A stretch of DNA of 38,474 bases from Nocardiopsis chromatogenes YIM 90109 (GTDB taxonomy: Bacteria > Actinomycetota > Actinomycetes > Streptosporangiales > Streptosporangiaceae), in contig NZ_ANBH01000113.1 of NCBI RefSeq assembly GCF_000341185.1, positions 19,243-57,716 of the forward strand, read 5' to 3'. The notes below the pieces were generated by a model that searched no databases, was not told the origin of the DNA, and was given only the letters and a program-made list of their open reading frames with translations. Below are positions 1 to 7,423 of this stretch, in pieces. Each line of letters opens with the position of its first letter. The first letter of the stretch is position 1. The position numbers and the translations under genes are program-made.

Positions 1-56
1 TCGCCGCCGTCGGCATCTTCTTCTTGATGCGTCGGCGGCAGAGGCGGCAGAGCTGA
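1..56 (+). CDS. C-terminal tail of a membrane-anchored protein (partial)
   Basis: The first bases read in frame from position 3 as a short hydrophobic stretch (AAVGIFFLM), then a basic tail (RRRQRRQS) and TGA at 54-56. This is the usual end of a single-pass protein whose C-terminal helix is held by positive charges on the cytoplasmic side. The rest lies left of the window, so its function cannot be read. A strong hairpin starts four bases after the stop, which supports this being a real gene end. Confidence 0.5.
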   Translation, partial: AAVGIFFLMRRRQRRQS

Positions 57-60
57 AGGA

Positions 61-102
61 CCCGGGCGGGCTCCCCCGTCCTCCCAGGGGAGCCCGCCCG
101 GG
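61..102 (+). terminator. Rho-independent-type hairpin
   Basis: A perfect 16-base-pair stem (61-76 with 87-102, starting CCCGGGCGGG) encloses a 10-base loop. It follows the stop codon of the partial plus-strand gene directly. There is no U-tract, as is common for actinobacterial terminators. It could also stop minus-strand transcripts leaving the cupin gene. Confidence 0.8.
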
Positions 103-191
103 CCTCAGTGCTGCGCCCGAAAGGCGATGCCCTGCACGCACCCACCGGCGCCTTCCCGCCCCGGCGACTCAGCGGGTCGTGAAGGATTTCC

Positions 192-650
192 TCAGGGAGG
201 CCCGCTTCTCCTCTCCCACGAGTCCCTGCCGGGCCCCTCGGGCATCTCGGGGAACCATCTGTCGTGGCGGATGAGGAATCGGCGCCGCTCCTCATCGCTC
301 ATGCTCCCGATCTCGCCGAGCTTCGAGAAGTACTCCTCCCGCGCCGCCCCTGGGGCGAACAGCATCAGGAACTCGGCGGGCTCTCCGGAGATGTTGCCGA
401 ACGAGTGCATGCCCCCGGGTGGGATGTAGAGGTAGTCGCCCTTGGCCGAGTCCATCCACTGTTCGCCGTCGAAGACGTGGATCTCGCCGGACAGGACGTA
501 GAACGCCTCCGACATCGTCTTGTGGAAGTGCGGCCTGGTCCCGCCGATCGCGGGCCCCATCCGGTTCTGATAGAGCCCGAATAGGCCATCGGCGTCCCGG
601 TCGGCACCGTCCCGATCGAAGAGGACCCAGATCGAAGAGGACCCAGGCAT
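192..650 (-). CDS. Cupin-domain protein, N-terminally truncated and joined to an RloB remnant
   Basis: From ATG 650 this frame gives 152 residues. The body is a small cupin: motif 1 includes the metal-binding series GGTRPHFHKTMSEAFYVLSGE, shortened here to its core RPHFH...E, and motif 2 is GDYLYIPPGGMHSF with its histidine. Cupins of this family usually have about a dozen more native residues before the GLFGLYQNRM stretch. Here that end is replaced by WVLFDRDG, which belongs to RloB. A GAGG lies just before ATG 650, so translation may restart there. The frame also extends upstream without a stop, but that part is the wrong frame of rloB. I infer that a cupin gene was fused to the truncated rloB. 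The product may fold but has no assignable substrate. Confidence 0.6.
   Translation of the reverse strand: MPGSSSIWVLFDRDGADRDADGLFGLYQNRMGPAIGGTRPHFHKTMSEAFYVLSGEIHVFDGEQWMDSAKGDYLYIPPGGMHSFGNISGEPAEFLMLFAPGAAREEYFSKLGEIGSMSDEERRRFLIRHDRWFPEMPEGPGRDSWERRSGPP
614..645. repeat. Exact 16-bp tandem duplication causing a frameshift
   Basis: GATCGAAGAGGACCCA occurs at 614-629 and again directly at 630-645. Sixteen is not a multiple of three, so the second copy moves the minus-strand reading frame by one base at the junction between the RloB and cupin sequences. Confidence 0.95.
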
Positions 651-930
651 CCTCGCCCTCACGCGCCTTCTCGGCCGCCCTGGCCACGGCCTGCTTCGGT
701 AGCAGGCCGTTCCTGTCGCTGATGGGATGGATCTGGAAGGGAGGACGGTCGTCGCCGCCATCGCCGAACTCGTGGTTGAGGTGGATGAGGTAGTCCGGCT
801 CGGTCACCGCCCCTTCGACGGCGACGAAGAGCACGCGGACATGTCGATCTCGGGACGCTTCCGAAGGCCCGAGGGGGATCTCATCGTCGATGGAGCTGCG
901 CCGACGGCGCCGCCTGTCGCGTTTGCTCAC
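614..930 (-). pseudogene. RloB-like gene, 3' half lost and frameshifted
   Basis: Starts with GTG at 930, overlapping the ATPase stop as GTGA, so the two were translationally coupled. The first 100 residues match the RloB family (PF13707): a basic start (KRDRRRRRR), VRVLFVAVEGAVTEPDYL, and EDAWVLFD. The family's second half, with its NPCFELWLL-type motif, is absent. At residue 100 a 16-base tandem duplication shifts the frame, and the reading then runs out of frame through the cupin sequence to a stop near 292. Removing one repeat copy gives a single in-frame 240-residue RloB-cupin fusion ending at 192. RloB pairs with RloA ATPases in restriction-linked and presumed defence loci. This copy is very probably dead as RloB. 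Confidence 0.75.
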
Positions 931-2234
931 GCGCTCGGCCTCATCCCCGACTGCGCGATCTCCCGCGCGATCTCGCCGGGCGTCAGCCGGGGCACGCCCC
1001 CGTACCGTCCCTGCAGGTAGCCGCGTTCAAGGCTCTCCTCCTTACGCGGCTTGGCATCGGTGACGGGGTAGAGCTCAGTGGCTCCGTCACGTCCCTTCCG
1101 CGTGATCCACACTTGGTCGCGGTCGAGAGGCCGGTCGACCACGGCGCTGCCCAGGAGCGACACGTCGTGTGTGGTGAAGATGAGCTGGGCTCCGTGAGGG
1201 TTGGCGTCCGGGTCCTGGAAGATGCGGACGACCTCGGCGGCGAGCGTCGGGTGGAGGCTGGAGTCGAGTTCATCGACCAAGAGCACGCTCCCGTCAGTCA
1301 AGGCTTCGAGCATCGGCCCGAGGAAGGCGAACCATGTGAGCGTTCCCTGTGACTCCTCGGTATTGAAGTCCAGTGCTACTTCCCCGCTGGCTCCCCGGTG
1401 CTGGAAGCCGATCAGAGGCTCCTCGAAGGTCTGTACTTCTGCACCCTCCACCGCCCTGGTGTACCGAAACTCCACTTCGACCCCGGCGATGCCGAGATCG
1501 GCGACTGAGAGCAGGCGTTCGATCTCCTCACGCTGGGACTTCCCTCCACCGGCCAGCATCTGCGCAGTGAGCCCGGCAAGCCAGGTGCCCCCGCCCATGG
1601 AGTCGGTCGGCCACAGACTGTCGACGAACCACCGGTGCAGAGGGCGCAGCTGGGGATCGTTCAACGCGGCGCCGGTCGAGAGGAACAGGGCGTTGGGCCG
1701 GGTCATGTCCACGATCGCATCGCGCTTGCCCTTGAAGCCCGCCCCGCGGAAGACGTACTCGTCTCCGCCGTCCTCAGCGCGCTCGGCGTCCCGGTCGAAC
1801 CACACGTTGCGTTTGCCGTGCGGGTAAGCGTGCAGCCACTCGGCCTCGATGCGCTCGTCGGAGGCCTCGAAGCCGTAGGTGTACCTGGTGCCGGGTTCCC
1901 CGAGGACCAGGTCGACCTCAAAGAGGGAGGTCTGCTCCCGGGACTCGCGGTCGAGTTTGAATGGCTGGCGGGGAACCCGGTCAGGGTGTCGGGCCCAGTC
2001 CGCGAATGACCGCGTCACAGCTTGCTGCATGAAGGCCAACGCGCTAACCACGTTCGACTTGCCCGAGGCATTGGCGCCAAAGACTCCCACGACCGGTAGC
2101 GCGCTGACCGACCTGCCTTTCGATCGGAGAGGCGTCGGCCTGGCCGTCCCTCCATTGAACTCGGTTCCGACGAGGGACAGCGTCTGCTCGTCGCGGATCG
2201 AGCGGTGGTTGGCGGTCCGGAATCGGAGCAGCAT
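927..2234 (-). CDS. RloA-like AAA ATPase (AAA_15/AAA_21, SMC/ABC-type head)
   Basis: A 435-residue OLD/RloA-type ATPase. Visible motifs are FRTANHRSIRDEQTLSL near the start, Walker A GANASGKS at 53-60, a signature-like ESQGT at 294-298, Walker B VLLVDELD at 317-324 and the H-loop TTHD at 354-357. All catalytic elements look intact. ATG 2234 is chosen because GAGGAGG sits about 7 bases upstream; an ATG five codons earlier has no ribosome site. It overlaps rloB by 4 bases. In RloAB pairs the ATPase is thought to sense or regulate and RloB to act as effector. With RloB broken here, the ATPase may be an orphan or be decaying. A phage-defence role is inference. Confidence 0.85.
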   Translation of the reverse strand: MLLRFRTANHRSIRDEQTLSLVGTEFNGGTARPTPLRSKGRSVSALPVVGVFGANASGKSNVVSALAFMQQAVTRSFADWARHPDRVPRQPFKLDRESREQTSLFEVDLVLGEPGTRYTYGFEASDERIEAEWLHAYPHGKRNVWFDRDAERAEDGGDEYVFRGAGFKGKRDAIVDMTRPNALFLSTGAALNDPQLRPLHRWFVDSLWPTDSMGGGTWLAGLTAQMLAGGGKSQREEIERLLSVADLGIAGVEVEFRYTRAVEGAEVQTFEEPLIGFQHRGASGEVALDFNTEESQGTLTWFAFLGPMLEALTDGSVLLVDELDSSLHPTLAAEVVRIFQDPDANPHGAQLIFTTHDVSLLGSAVVDRPLDRDQVWITRKGRDGATELYPVTDAKPRKEESLERGYLQGRYGGVPRLTPGEIAREIAQSGMRPSA

Positions 2235-2279
2235 GCCCGACCTCCTCATTCGACGCCCGGTGAGCCTGCGTCAGATGAC

Positions 2280-2306
2280 TTCTCGTGCAGATCACCTGCA
2301 CGAGAA
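2280..2306. promoter_or_regulatory. Inverted repeat upstream of the RloA-like gene
   Basis: Eleven-base arms TTCTCGTGCAG (2280-2290) and CTGCACGAGAA (2296-2306) enclose ATCAC. The element ends about 45 bases before the ATPase start and lies between it and the next minus-strand gene. It may be an operator for a dimeric repressor or a weak terminator for the upstream gene. The moderate GC of the arms favours an operator. Confidence 0.5.
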
Positions 2307-2363
2307 AGCCTTAGACAGCGATACGTCAACATCGCTCGCCTCACGGGACGTGCCCCAGGGTCT

Positions 2364-2924
2364 TCACCCGAAGAGGCCGAGGAGGCGGGCGAGGAGGACG
2401 ACGGCGGCGACGGTGCAGGAGTAGGGCAGGGCCTCCCAGGCTGTGAAGAGCATCCATTCGCCGCTGGTGCGGCCGGGCAGGTAGGGGAAGGCGTCGGGAC
2501 GCCGGTGGAAGTGCGCCTTCACGGTGCGGCCCGGCGGCGGAGTTGCCGGACGGGACGGGCCGGGGGGGCAGGGTGGGCGCGAGGTGCCGGGCGGACGGGA
2601 CGGCGCTGACGGCGCTGACGGCCTCGGGGACGGGAGGTGCCGCAGGTCCAGGGCTCCGGACTCGGCTCTGCGGGCGCGTCTGGCGGCGTGGGCCGTGCGG
2701 ACGTCGCCGACGGTCGGGGCGGTCGCGCGGGCCTCCGGGCTGAGTTGGCGGGCCGTTTCGAGGAGCCAGGGCGGGAGTTCGGACTCCGGGACATCGTGGC
2801 TCGCGCGCGCGTGCGGAGAGCGGAGCAGGGGCGGCGCCAACCGGGTACGGCTGAAGCGCCGGCCGTGTCCCCGGGAGAGGACCAGGCGGACGCGACTGGC
2901 TATGGCTGGGGGCTCGTTGTTCAT
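2364..2924 (-). CDS. Hypothetical protein with C-terminal membrane segment
   Basis: A 186-residue protein from ATG 2924, with GGAG about 8 bases upstream. The N-terminal third is basic (RVRLVLSRGHGRR...). The middle has a short ordered stretch (SELPPWLLETARQLSPEARA), followed by a low-complexity Pro/Ser/Arg region. The C-terminus carries one hydrophobic segment, YSCTVAAVVLLARLLGLF, with the protein ending right after it, as in tail-anchored proteins. I do not recognise a family. The frame stays open far upstream of ATG 2924, but that extension is Pro/Arg-rich and looks non-coding. It follows the gene at 3050-3424 on the same strand and may share its promoter. Confidence 0.6.
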   Translation of the reverse strand: MNNEPPAIASRVRLVLSRGHGRRFSRTRLAPPLLRSPHARASHDVPESELPPWLLETARQLSPEARATAPTVGDVRTAHAARRARRAESGALDLRHLPSPRPSAPSAPSRPPGTSRPPCPPGPSRPATPPPGRTVKAHFHRRPDAFPYLPGRTSGEWMLFTAWEALPYSCTVAAVVLLARLLGLFG

Positions 2925-3049
2925 GAGGTCTCCGAGTGGAGCTGTCGGGGGGCGGACTCCGGGGAGGGGAGGGTGTGGGAGTGCGCTGTTGAAAGAGCGG
3001 GGGCGCTCCGCCCGGCCCCCTCCGTCCGGGCGGAGCGCGTCGGGGGCGG

Positions 3050-3424
3050 CTACTCGTCCCGCGTAGGCGGGGTGGGGGCGGCCGCGAGGATGGACTCGAT
3101 ACGACGGGCGAGCTCGGCGTACTCCTCGACCGGGAGGAGGCGGGTCATCTCGGGCTCGGCGATCTCGCGCTCGAAGCGCTGGCCGGGCCACAGGAGCCAC
3201 CACCAGGGACGGGCGGAGACGGCGTCCGGGCGGAGGATCGCGCGCTGGGAGGCGAACGGGCAGCCGCGGAGCCGGGCGGAGTCGCCGCCGTCGGGGTCGA
3301 GGATGTAGGCATCGACGACGGAGACGGAGGTGTCGACGGCTGCCCCGAGGCCGCGCGCTTCGAGCTCCTTGGCCAGCGCGAAGAGCGGGTGGAAGGGCGA
3401 GCCGGTGTAGACAGATACAGGCAT
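3050..3424 (-). CDS. Hypothetical protein (124 aa) near an XRE/DUF397 locus
   Basis: A soluble 124-residue protein from ATG 3424. It opens with MPVSVYTGSPFHPLFALAKELEARGLG, has a small mixed core with a conserved-looking CPFASQRAILRPDAVSARPWWWLLWPG stretch (quoted here only as the CPFASQ...PWWWLL pattern), and ends in an acidic helix (EEYAELARRIESILAA). I recognise no catalytic motif. It is divergent from the XRE regulator at 3591, and such small proteins often neighbour XRE/DUF397 pairs in actinobacteria, so shared regulation is likely. The start is chosen by similarity to a typical MPVxVY opening; a GTG further up is possible. Confidence 0.65.
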   Translation of the reverse strand: MPVSVYTGSPFHPLFALAKELEARGLGAAVDTSVSVVDAYILDPDGGDSARLRGCPFASQRAILRPDAVSARPWWWLLWPGQRFEREIAEPEMTRLLPVEEYAELARRIESILAAAPTPPTRDE

Positions 3425-3481
3425 GAGGTCACCACCTGGAGGCAGAGCTGATACCAATCTCGTGATCAGCCACTTACCCTG

Positions 3482-3509
3482 AGCATAGATAGTCTCGACT
3501 AATTATCAA
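3482..3509 (-). promoter_or_regulatory. Candidate sigma-70-type promoter in an AT-rich divergent spacer
   Basis: On the minus strand TTGATA (3504-3509) and TATGCT (3482-3487) are 16 bases apart, a fair -35/-10 pair for the minus-strand gene starting at 3424. The 3470-3550 stretch is distinctly AT-rich compared with its surroundings, as expected for a divergent promoter serving also the XRE gene. I could not define a convincing plus-strand pair. Confidence 0.45.
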
Positions 3510-3590
3510 GCGAGATCATCAAGTCTCTTCTAAATTTCTTATCATCCCAGGTCACAGCCACACACGCCCACGACATCTCAGGAGACAGCC

Positions 3591-4478
3591 TTGGCTCCCC
3601 CACCCGCCCAGCCCCCGACCGTCCGGCATCGGCGCCTCTCCGCCGAGCTCAAGCGGCTCCGCGAAGCGGCCGGAGTCTCCGTGGACGAGGCCGCGCGCAC
3701 GATCGGCGCCTACCGAACAAAGATCAATCGGATCGAGCGCGGGGAGTGGAAGCGGCTCCGAGAGCGGGACCTGCGCCTGCTGGCGTCGCTCTACGGCATC
3801 CCCGAGAGCCACGCGGACGCCCTCGTACGTCTTGCTCGCGAGGCGAGCCGCCGAGGATGGTGGGCCAGCTACTCGGATGTTCTCGGCTCTGGCGCTTACA
3901 CGAGCATCGAAGCCAGCGCCGGCAAGCTCCGCTTCTACAGCGGGCTACTGATCCCGGGACTCCTGCAGACAAGCAGCTACACCGAAGCCGTACTTCGTGG
4001 ATGGGGCATCACAGACGAAACAGAGATCCGTCGGAGACTCGAGGCACGCCGCGAGCGCCAGCGCCTACTGGACCGGGCTGACCGCCCTACCGTCGAAGTG
4101 ATGCTGGATCAGGCTGCCGTCAACAAGGTGATGGGCCGTCCCACCACTATGGCTGAGCAGATTCTGCACCTGATCGAGGCCTGCGAACGAGGGCGGGCAA
4201 CGGTCCTTCTCCTCCCCGACAGTGCAGGGGCCCACGCAGCCCTCACCGGCCAGTTCGCCATAATGGAGTTCGACTCCGCACACGTGAGCACGGTCGAACC
4301 GCCGATCGTCTTCCTCGACAGTGCCCATAATGGACTCTTCCTGGAGGAGCACAACGACGTTACAAACTACATGGAGATATACAAGAAACTCGCGAGTACA
4401 GCATTGGACTCAGATAATACCGCCCGCGAGCTGGCCAACCTGGCTAGCAGATTGACCGACCAAGGAGATCGACGGTGA
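3591..4478 (+). CDS. XRE-family regulator with DUF5753 domain
   Basis: A 295-residue DNA-binding protein starting with TTG (GGAG 7 bases upstream). Residues about 19-55 form the helix-turn-helix (ELKRLREAAGVSVDEAA...KINRIERG). From about residue 105 to the end is a DUF5753 ligand or partner domain (LIPGLLQTSSYTEAVLRGW, then PTVEVMLDQAAVNK). This layout is shared with WhiJ-type regulators of development and antibiotic production. The next gene, a DUF397 protein, overlaps by 4 bases (GTGA), the usual partner arrangement, where DUF397 is thought to counteract the regulator. Base composition is lower in GC than the neighbours, hinting at a different origin. Targets are unknown. Confidence 0.9.
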   Translation: MAPPPAQPPTVRHRRLSAELKRLREAAGVSVDEAARTIGAYRTKINRIERGEWKRLRERDLRLLASLYGIPESHADALVRLAREASRRGWWASYSDVLGSGAYTSIEASAGKLRFYSGLLIPGLLQTSSYTEAVLRGWGITDETEIRRRLEARRERQRLLDRADRPTVEVMLDQAAVNKVMGRPTTMAEQILHLIEACERGRATVLLLPDSAGAHAALTGQFAIMEFDSAHVSTVEPPIVFLDSAHNGLFLEEHNDVTNYMEIYKKLASTALDSDNTARELANLASRLTDQGDRR

Positions 4479-4663
4479 TTCAGAACTGGAAGAAGAGCAG
4501 CTACAGCAGCGCAAAGGGAGAGGAGTGTGTTGAGGTTTCACTCACTCCGGAGAGACCCATACTCCTCCGCGACTCCAAGAACCCTGGAGGGCCATGGCTT
4601 CCGCTCAGCGCACCGGAGTGGACCAGATTCCTGTCAATGGTTGGCGTTCACGCGAGCGACTAA
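4475..4663 (+). CDS. DUF397 small protein
   Basis: A 62-residue protein starting with GTG inside the XRE stop (GTGA). It shows the DUF397 pattern: WKKSSYSSAKGEECVEVS at the start, ILLRDSKNPGGPWLPLSAPEW in the middle (pattern RDSK..G..L..S..EW), and a final hydrophobic strand. These proteins act with the adjacent XRE/DUF5753 regulator, probably by binding it. The stop overlaps the stop of the convergent gene at 4660 by 4 bases, with no terminator between them. Confidence 0.9.
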   Translation: MIQNWKKSSYSSAKGEECVEVSLTPERPILLRDSKNPGGPWLPLSAPEWTRFLSMVGVHASD

Positions 4664-5439
4664 CTGACATCATCCGGCAGGATCCTATCGAAGAGTCCTG
4701 ACATCCGCCGGTCCGTGAGCCTGCTGGCCTGTTGAAACTCCTTCGCCGTCGGCACCTCACCGAGCCTCAGGGACGGCTCTGTGGTGTCAGACAACCGAAT
4801 CCCATAGACGGCGTTCTTCCCCAGAGCAACGCGAGTGAAAGTCGGACCTCTGTCATCCGAAGAGAGTATCCCGTAGAAGTATCTTCCCTCATCAGCGCTC
4901 TGCTTGTCATCCTCCTCTACTTCGATCGATTCGTACTCCTCCGAAACCTGACTGAGCTGCGCCTCGTATTCAGTGCTAGCCAGCTCAGTCATCTTTTTCC
5001 CCTCAGGAGGCCCTACGAATGCCTCGAAGGAGAAGGTGAACTCCCAGTCTTCCCCGTCTGGCGAGCTAACGCTCCAGGTACAGCTGTCACTCACTACACG
5101 ACCTTTACCGTCAACCTTGCGATCTTGATAGTTCTCCCCTTCCTCCCCTTGCCTTTTTGCCTCGTTGGCCTTCAGAAGCCCAAACGACTGAATGTACTTA
5201 CATGCCTCGACACTGGCTACGTCGAGGGAAGGTCGCGGCTTAGGCTCGGGAATGGGACCTGAACGTCCCGACGGATCAGGATCACCGGATAGCGAATTGA
5301 CGATCAGGCGTCCGCCGCCTACGACAACGGCGAACATGAGAACAGCGGCCAGCGTCCCGCATCCGAAGACAACGCCGAACGCCTTCCAGCCATGAAGCCC
5401 TTTCTTCTTCGGCTCGCTCTTCGTCTTCTCCTCGGGCAT
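4660..5439 (-). CDS. Membrane-anchored extracellular protein of the transfer locus
   Basis: 259 residues. A charged lysine-rich start (EEKTKSEPKKKG) leads to one membrane helix at about 20-45 (FGVVFGCGTLAAVLMFAVVVGGG). A proline-rich spacer and a roughly 190-residue outside domain with two cysteines (EACKYI... and DSCTWSV) follow. The C...CTW pattern faintly recalls DUF3558 lipoproteins, but there is no lipobox. It starts 18 bases after the NlpC/P60 gene, so it is the last gene of the secretion operon. It may be a surface component or an immunity or entry-exclusion factor; this is inference. Its lower GC matches that of the XRE/DUF397 genes. Confidence 0.65.
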   Translation of the reverse strand: MPEEKTKSEPKKKGLHGWKAFGVVFGCGTLAAVLMFAVVVGGGRLIVNSLSGDPDPSGRSGPIPEPKPRPSLDVASVEACKYIQSFGLLKANEAKRQGEEGENYQDRKVDGKGRVVSDSCTWSVSSPDGEDWEFTFSFEAFVGPPEGKKMTELASTEYEAQLSQVSEEYESIEVEEDDKQSADEGRYFYGILSSDDRGPTFTRVALGKNAVYGIRLSDTTEPSLRLGEVPTAKEFQQASRLTDRRMSGLFDRILPDDVS

Positions 5440-5457
5440 AGCCTCTCTGACCCTCGC

Positions 5458-6627
5458 TTAGGGGTTCTGCTGCTCCAACTGCGCCTTCACGTCCGGGTGC
5501 TCCAGCGGCCGCGTGAAGCCGAGGATGTCCGCACGGCTCGGGTCATCATACTCACGGGTCGCGATCGGACCGCAGTCGGTGCACCAGGCCTCCACCATCA
5601 GCCCGTCCCCGATCACCATGCCGACGTGCCCCGGGCCGGGCGGCTCATTCGACCGGCTCACGTCGAAGAACACCAAGTCCCCGGGCTGTTCCTCGCCCTG
5701 TTCGACTTCCGGGCCGAACTTCCACTGGTCCTGCGAGATCCTGGGAATCGAGACACCGATGCTCTCGTACGCCTTCATCAACAGCCCGGAGCAGTCGAAC
5801 GCGTCCGGCCCCGTCCCCCCGTAGAGATACGGCTTCCCACGCTGAGCCAACGCCCAATCGACCACGGCCTGCGAAACCTCGTCCGGCGCCTGACCGATCG
5901 GCGCCCCCTTGGTGTCGACCGTGCAGTTCACCGCGGTCTCGATCGCCCCGCTCGCGTCGAAGTCACCGTCGGCATACTGGTCGGCCCACCCCATGACGTC
6001 ATCCACGTACCACCAGGCGTGGTTGTACGAGTAGATGGCCTGTCGGACGTCGTCCTTGATCCCGTTGGCGATCAGGTAGTCAGCGGCGGCCGGGATCGCG
6101 TCCTCTGGGTCGTAGACGCTGACCACGCCGTCCTCGTTGCCGTCCTGGCCGTACCCCTCCTCGGGGCGGTCATCGGCATCCATGATCGGCTCGCCGCCCC
6201 AGCTGTTGCCTGCAGCAGATCCGTCCAGGGCACCGAACTGCATGGGCCCGGCGGCGCCCCAGTCGTTGTGGCCCTCGGTGATGCCGGGGCCTTCCCAACG
6301 CCCATGCTTGCTCTCCACCTGGCCGATGCCGGCGAGGATGTTCCAGGGGATCCCCTTCTCCTCGCCCCACTCCTTGTAGAGCTCCAAGTAGTTCTCAGGG
6401 ATCGAGTCCTCGGCGTAGCCGCTGCTCTGCGCCTGGTCACTCGCCGGATCACTGGTGCACTGAAGCCTGGAGATCTGATTGAAGACGCCCGGGTTCACCA
6501 CGGTCGTCGTCACTGCGACGATGCCGAGGATGAGCGCTCCGATCATGAGCACCCCGACCCCGACCGCCAACCGCGTCGCGACCGCGCCTTGGTCGCCTTG
6601 CGCATGCTTGGCAAAGAGGGAGATCAT
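5458..6627 (-). CDS. Lytic transglycosylase-NlpC/P60 cell-wall hydrolase of a T4SS
   Basis: 389 residues. One N-terminal membrane helix (about 20-43) is followed by a transglycosylase-like domain (about 80-225) with the likely catalytic glutamate E105 in AGIGQVESKHG. A C-terminal NlpC/P60 peptidase (about 250-375) has the catalytic cysteine C279 (FDCSG) and histidine H334 (GHVGMVIG). Cutting both glycan and peptide is typical of VirB1/TcpG-like enzymes that open the wall for a conjugation channel in Gram-positives. It starts after AGGTGG. The position downstream of VirB4, VirB6 and VirB8-like genes supports this role. Confidence 0.88.
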   Translation of the reverse strand: MISLFAKHAQGDQGAVATRLAVGVGVLMIGALILGIVAVTTTVVNPGVFNQISRLQCTSDPASDQAQSSGYAEDSIPENYLELYKEWGEEKGIPWNILAGIGQVESKHGRWEGPGITEGHNDWGAAGPMQFGALDGSAAGNSWGGEPIMDADDRPEEGYGQDGNEDGVVSVYDPEDAIPAAADYLIANGIKDDVRQAIYSYNHAWWYVDDVMGWADQYADGDFDASGAIETAVNCTVDTKGAPIGQAPDEVSQAVVDWALAQRGKPYLYGGTGPDAFDCSGLLMKAYESIGVSIPRISQDQWKFGPEVEQGEEQPGDLVFFDVSRSNEPPGPGHVGMVIGDGLMVEAWCTDCGPIATREYDDPSRADILGFTRPLEHPDVKAQLEQQNP

Positions 6628-6696
6628 CAGCCACCTACCGGGGGATGGGCGACGGACACGTCAGCAGCGGAGTGGAGGGAATGTAGGGCCCGGCGC

Positions 6697-7362
6697 TCAC
6701 CTCTGCCCGCCGAGGTTCCCGGCATCGGCGGGTTGGAAGTCGTAGACCTGCCACCCGCCGCGCGCCTTCTGAACCGTCACGGCGAAGTCGCCGAGGTTCT
6801 CATCGGCACCGTCCTCGTTCTCCACGATCGACTGGGCCTTCACGACGAACACGACCGAGTCGTCACTGAAGCTACGGATCGACTCGATGTCGGCCCGTCC
6901 CTGCGCCACCGTCTCCTTCTCGGCCATCTCGTCCCACAACGCCCCTGCCCCCGAACTCTGAGCCAGCGTCTGCGCATAGTCGTCGGCCGCCAACTCTTCC
7001 AGCGAGGCGAAGTACTCCTCCTGGGGAGCGGTGTAGTCGATGGTTCCATAGGCTTCTGCGAACCCCTGCGCGGTGGCGGCCGCCGCCTTCAGCTCATCCT
7101 CCGAAAGCGGAAGCCAGTCGAGAACCTGCATGTCCTCGACGTCAGTCGTCGGGATGGGGCTGGGCACCGCTGTCGCAGGGGCACCGGGCTCCTCCGCGCC
7201 AGCGTTCCCACCGTCGGCCTGCTGCTGCCCCTGGCCCCCATCCGCCTGCTCGTCGCCTCCGCCGAAGCCCCCGATGCTCAGATAGATACCGAAGGCGACC
7301 AAGACGACGACGAGAACGCCGAAGACGACTCGCTGCTGCCGATCGGTCAGTGTCCTGGGCAT
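6697..7362 (-). CDS. VirB8/TcpC-like conjugation protein, short form
   Basis: 221 residues. A short cytoplasmic start is followed by one membrane helix (about 13-30, VFGVLVVVLVAFGIYLSI), a Gly/Gln/Ala spacer, and an outside domain of about 130 residues that looks like the NTF2-like fold of VirB8 and TcpC (helical ELKAAAATAQGFAEAYGT, later the sheet VVFVVKAQSIV and GGWQVYDF). VirB8-like proteins form the scaffold of type IV secretion channels. A second, longer TcpC-like gene opens the operon at 19434. This one lies between the VirB6-like and the wall hydrolase genes. The family call rests on topology and context more than on motifs. Confidence 0.7.
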   Translation of the reverse strand: MPRTLTDRQQRVVFGVLVVVLVAFGIYLSIGGFGGGDEQADGGQGQQQADGGNAGAEEPGAPATAVPSPIPTTDVEDMQVLDWLPLSEDELKAAAATAQGFAEAYGTIDYTAPQEEYFASLEELAADDYAQTLAQSSGAGALWDEMAEKETVAQGRADIESIRSFSDDSVVFVVKAQSIVENEDGADENLGDFAVTVQKARGGWQVYDFQPADAGNLGGQR

Positions 7363-7423
7363 TGCTGGGGTTTCCTCTGGTCACCGTTCGAGAGAAACGT
7401 TCCGGCGCGACTCCACCCGGTCA

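Noticed and set aside
2235-2249. Earlier ATG (2249) for the RloA-like ATPase
   Set aside because: No ribosome site precedes it, while GAGGAGG fits the ATG at 2234, where family similarity begins (LLRFRTANHRS).
2925-3203. N-terminal extension of the hypothetical protein at 2364-2924
   Set aside because: The extra 93 codons are Pro/Arg/Gly-rich, overlap the neighbouring gene and have no ribosome site; ATG 2924 has one.
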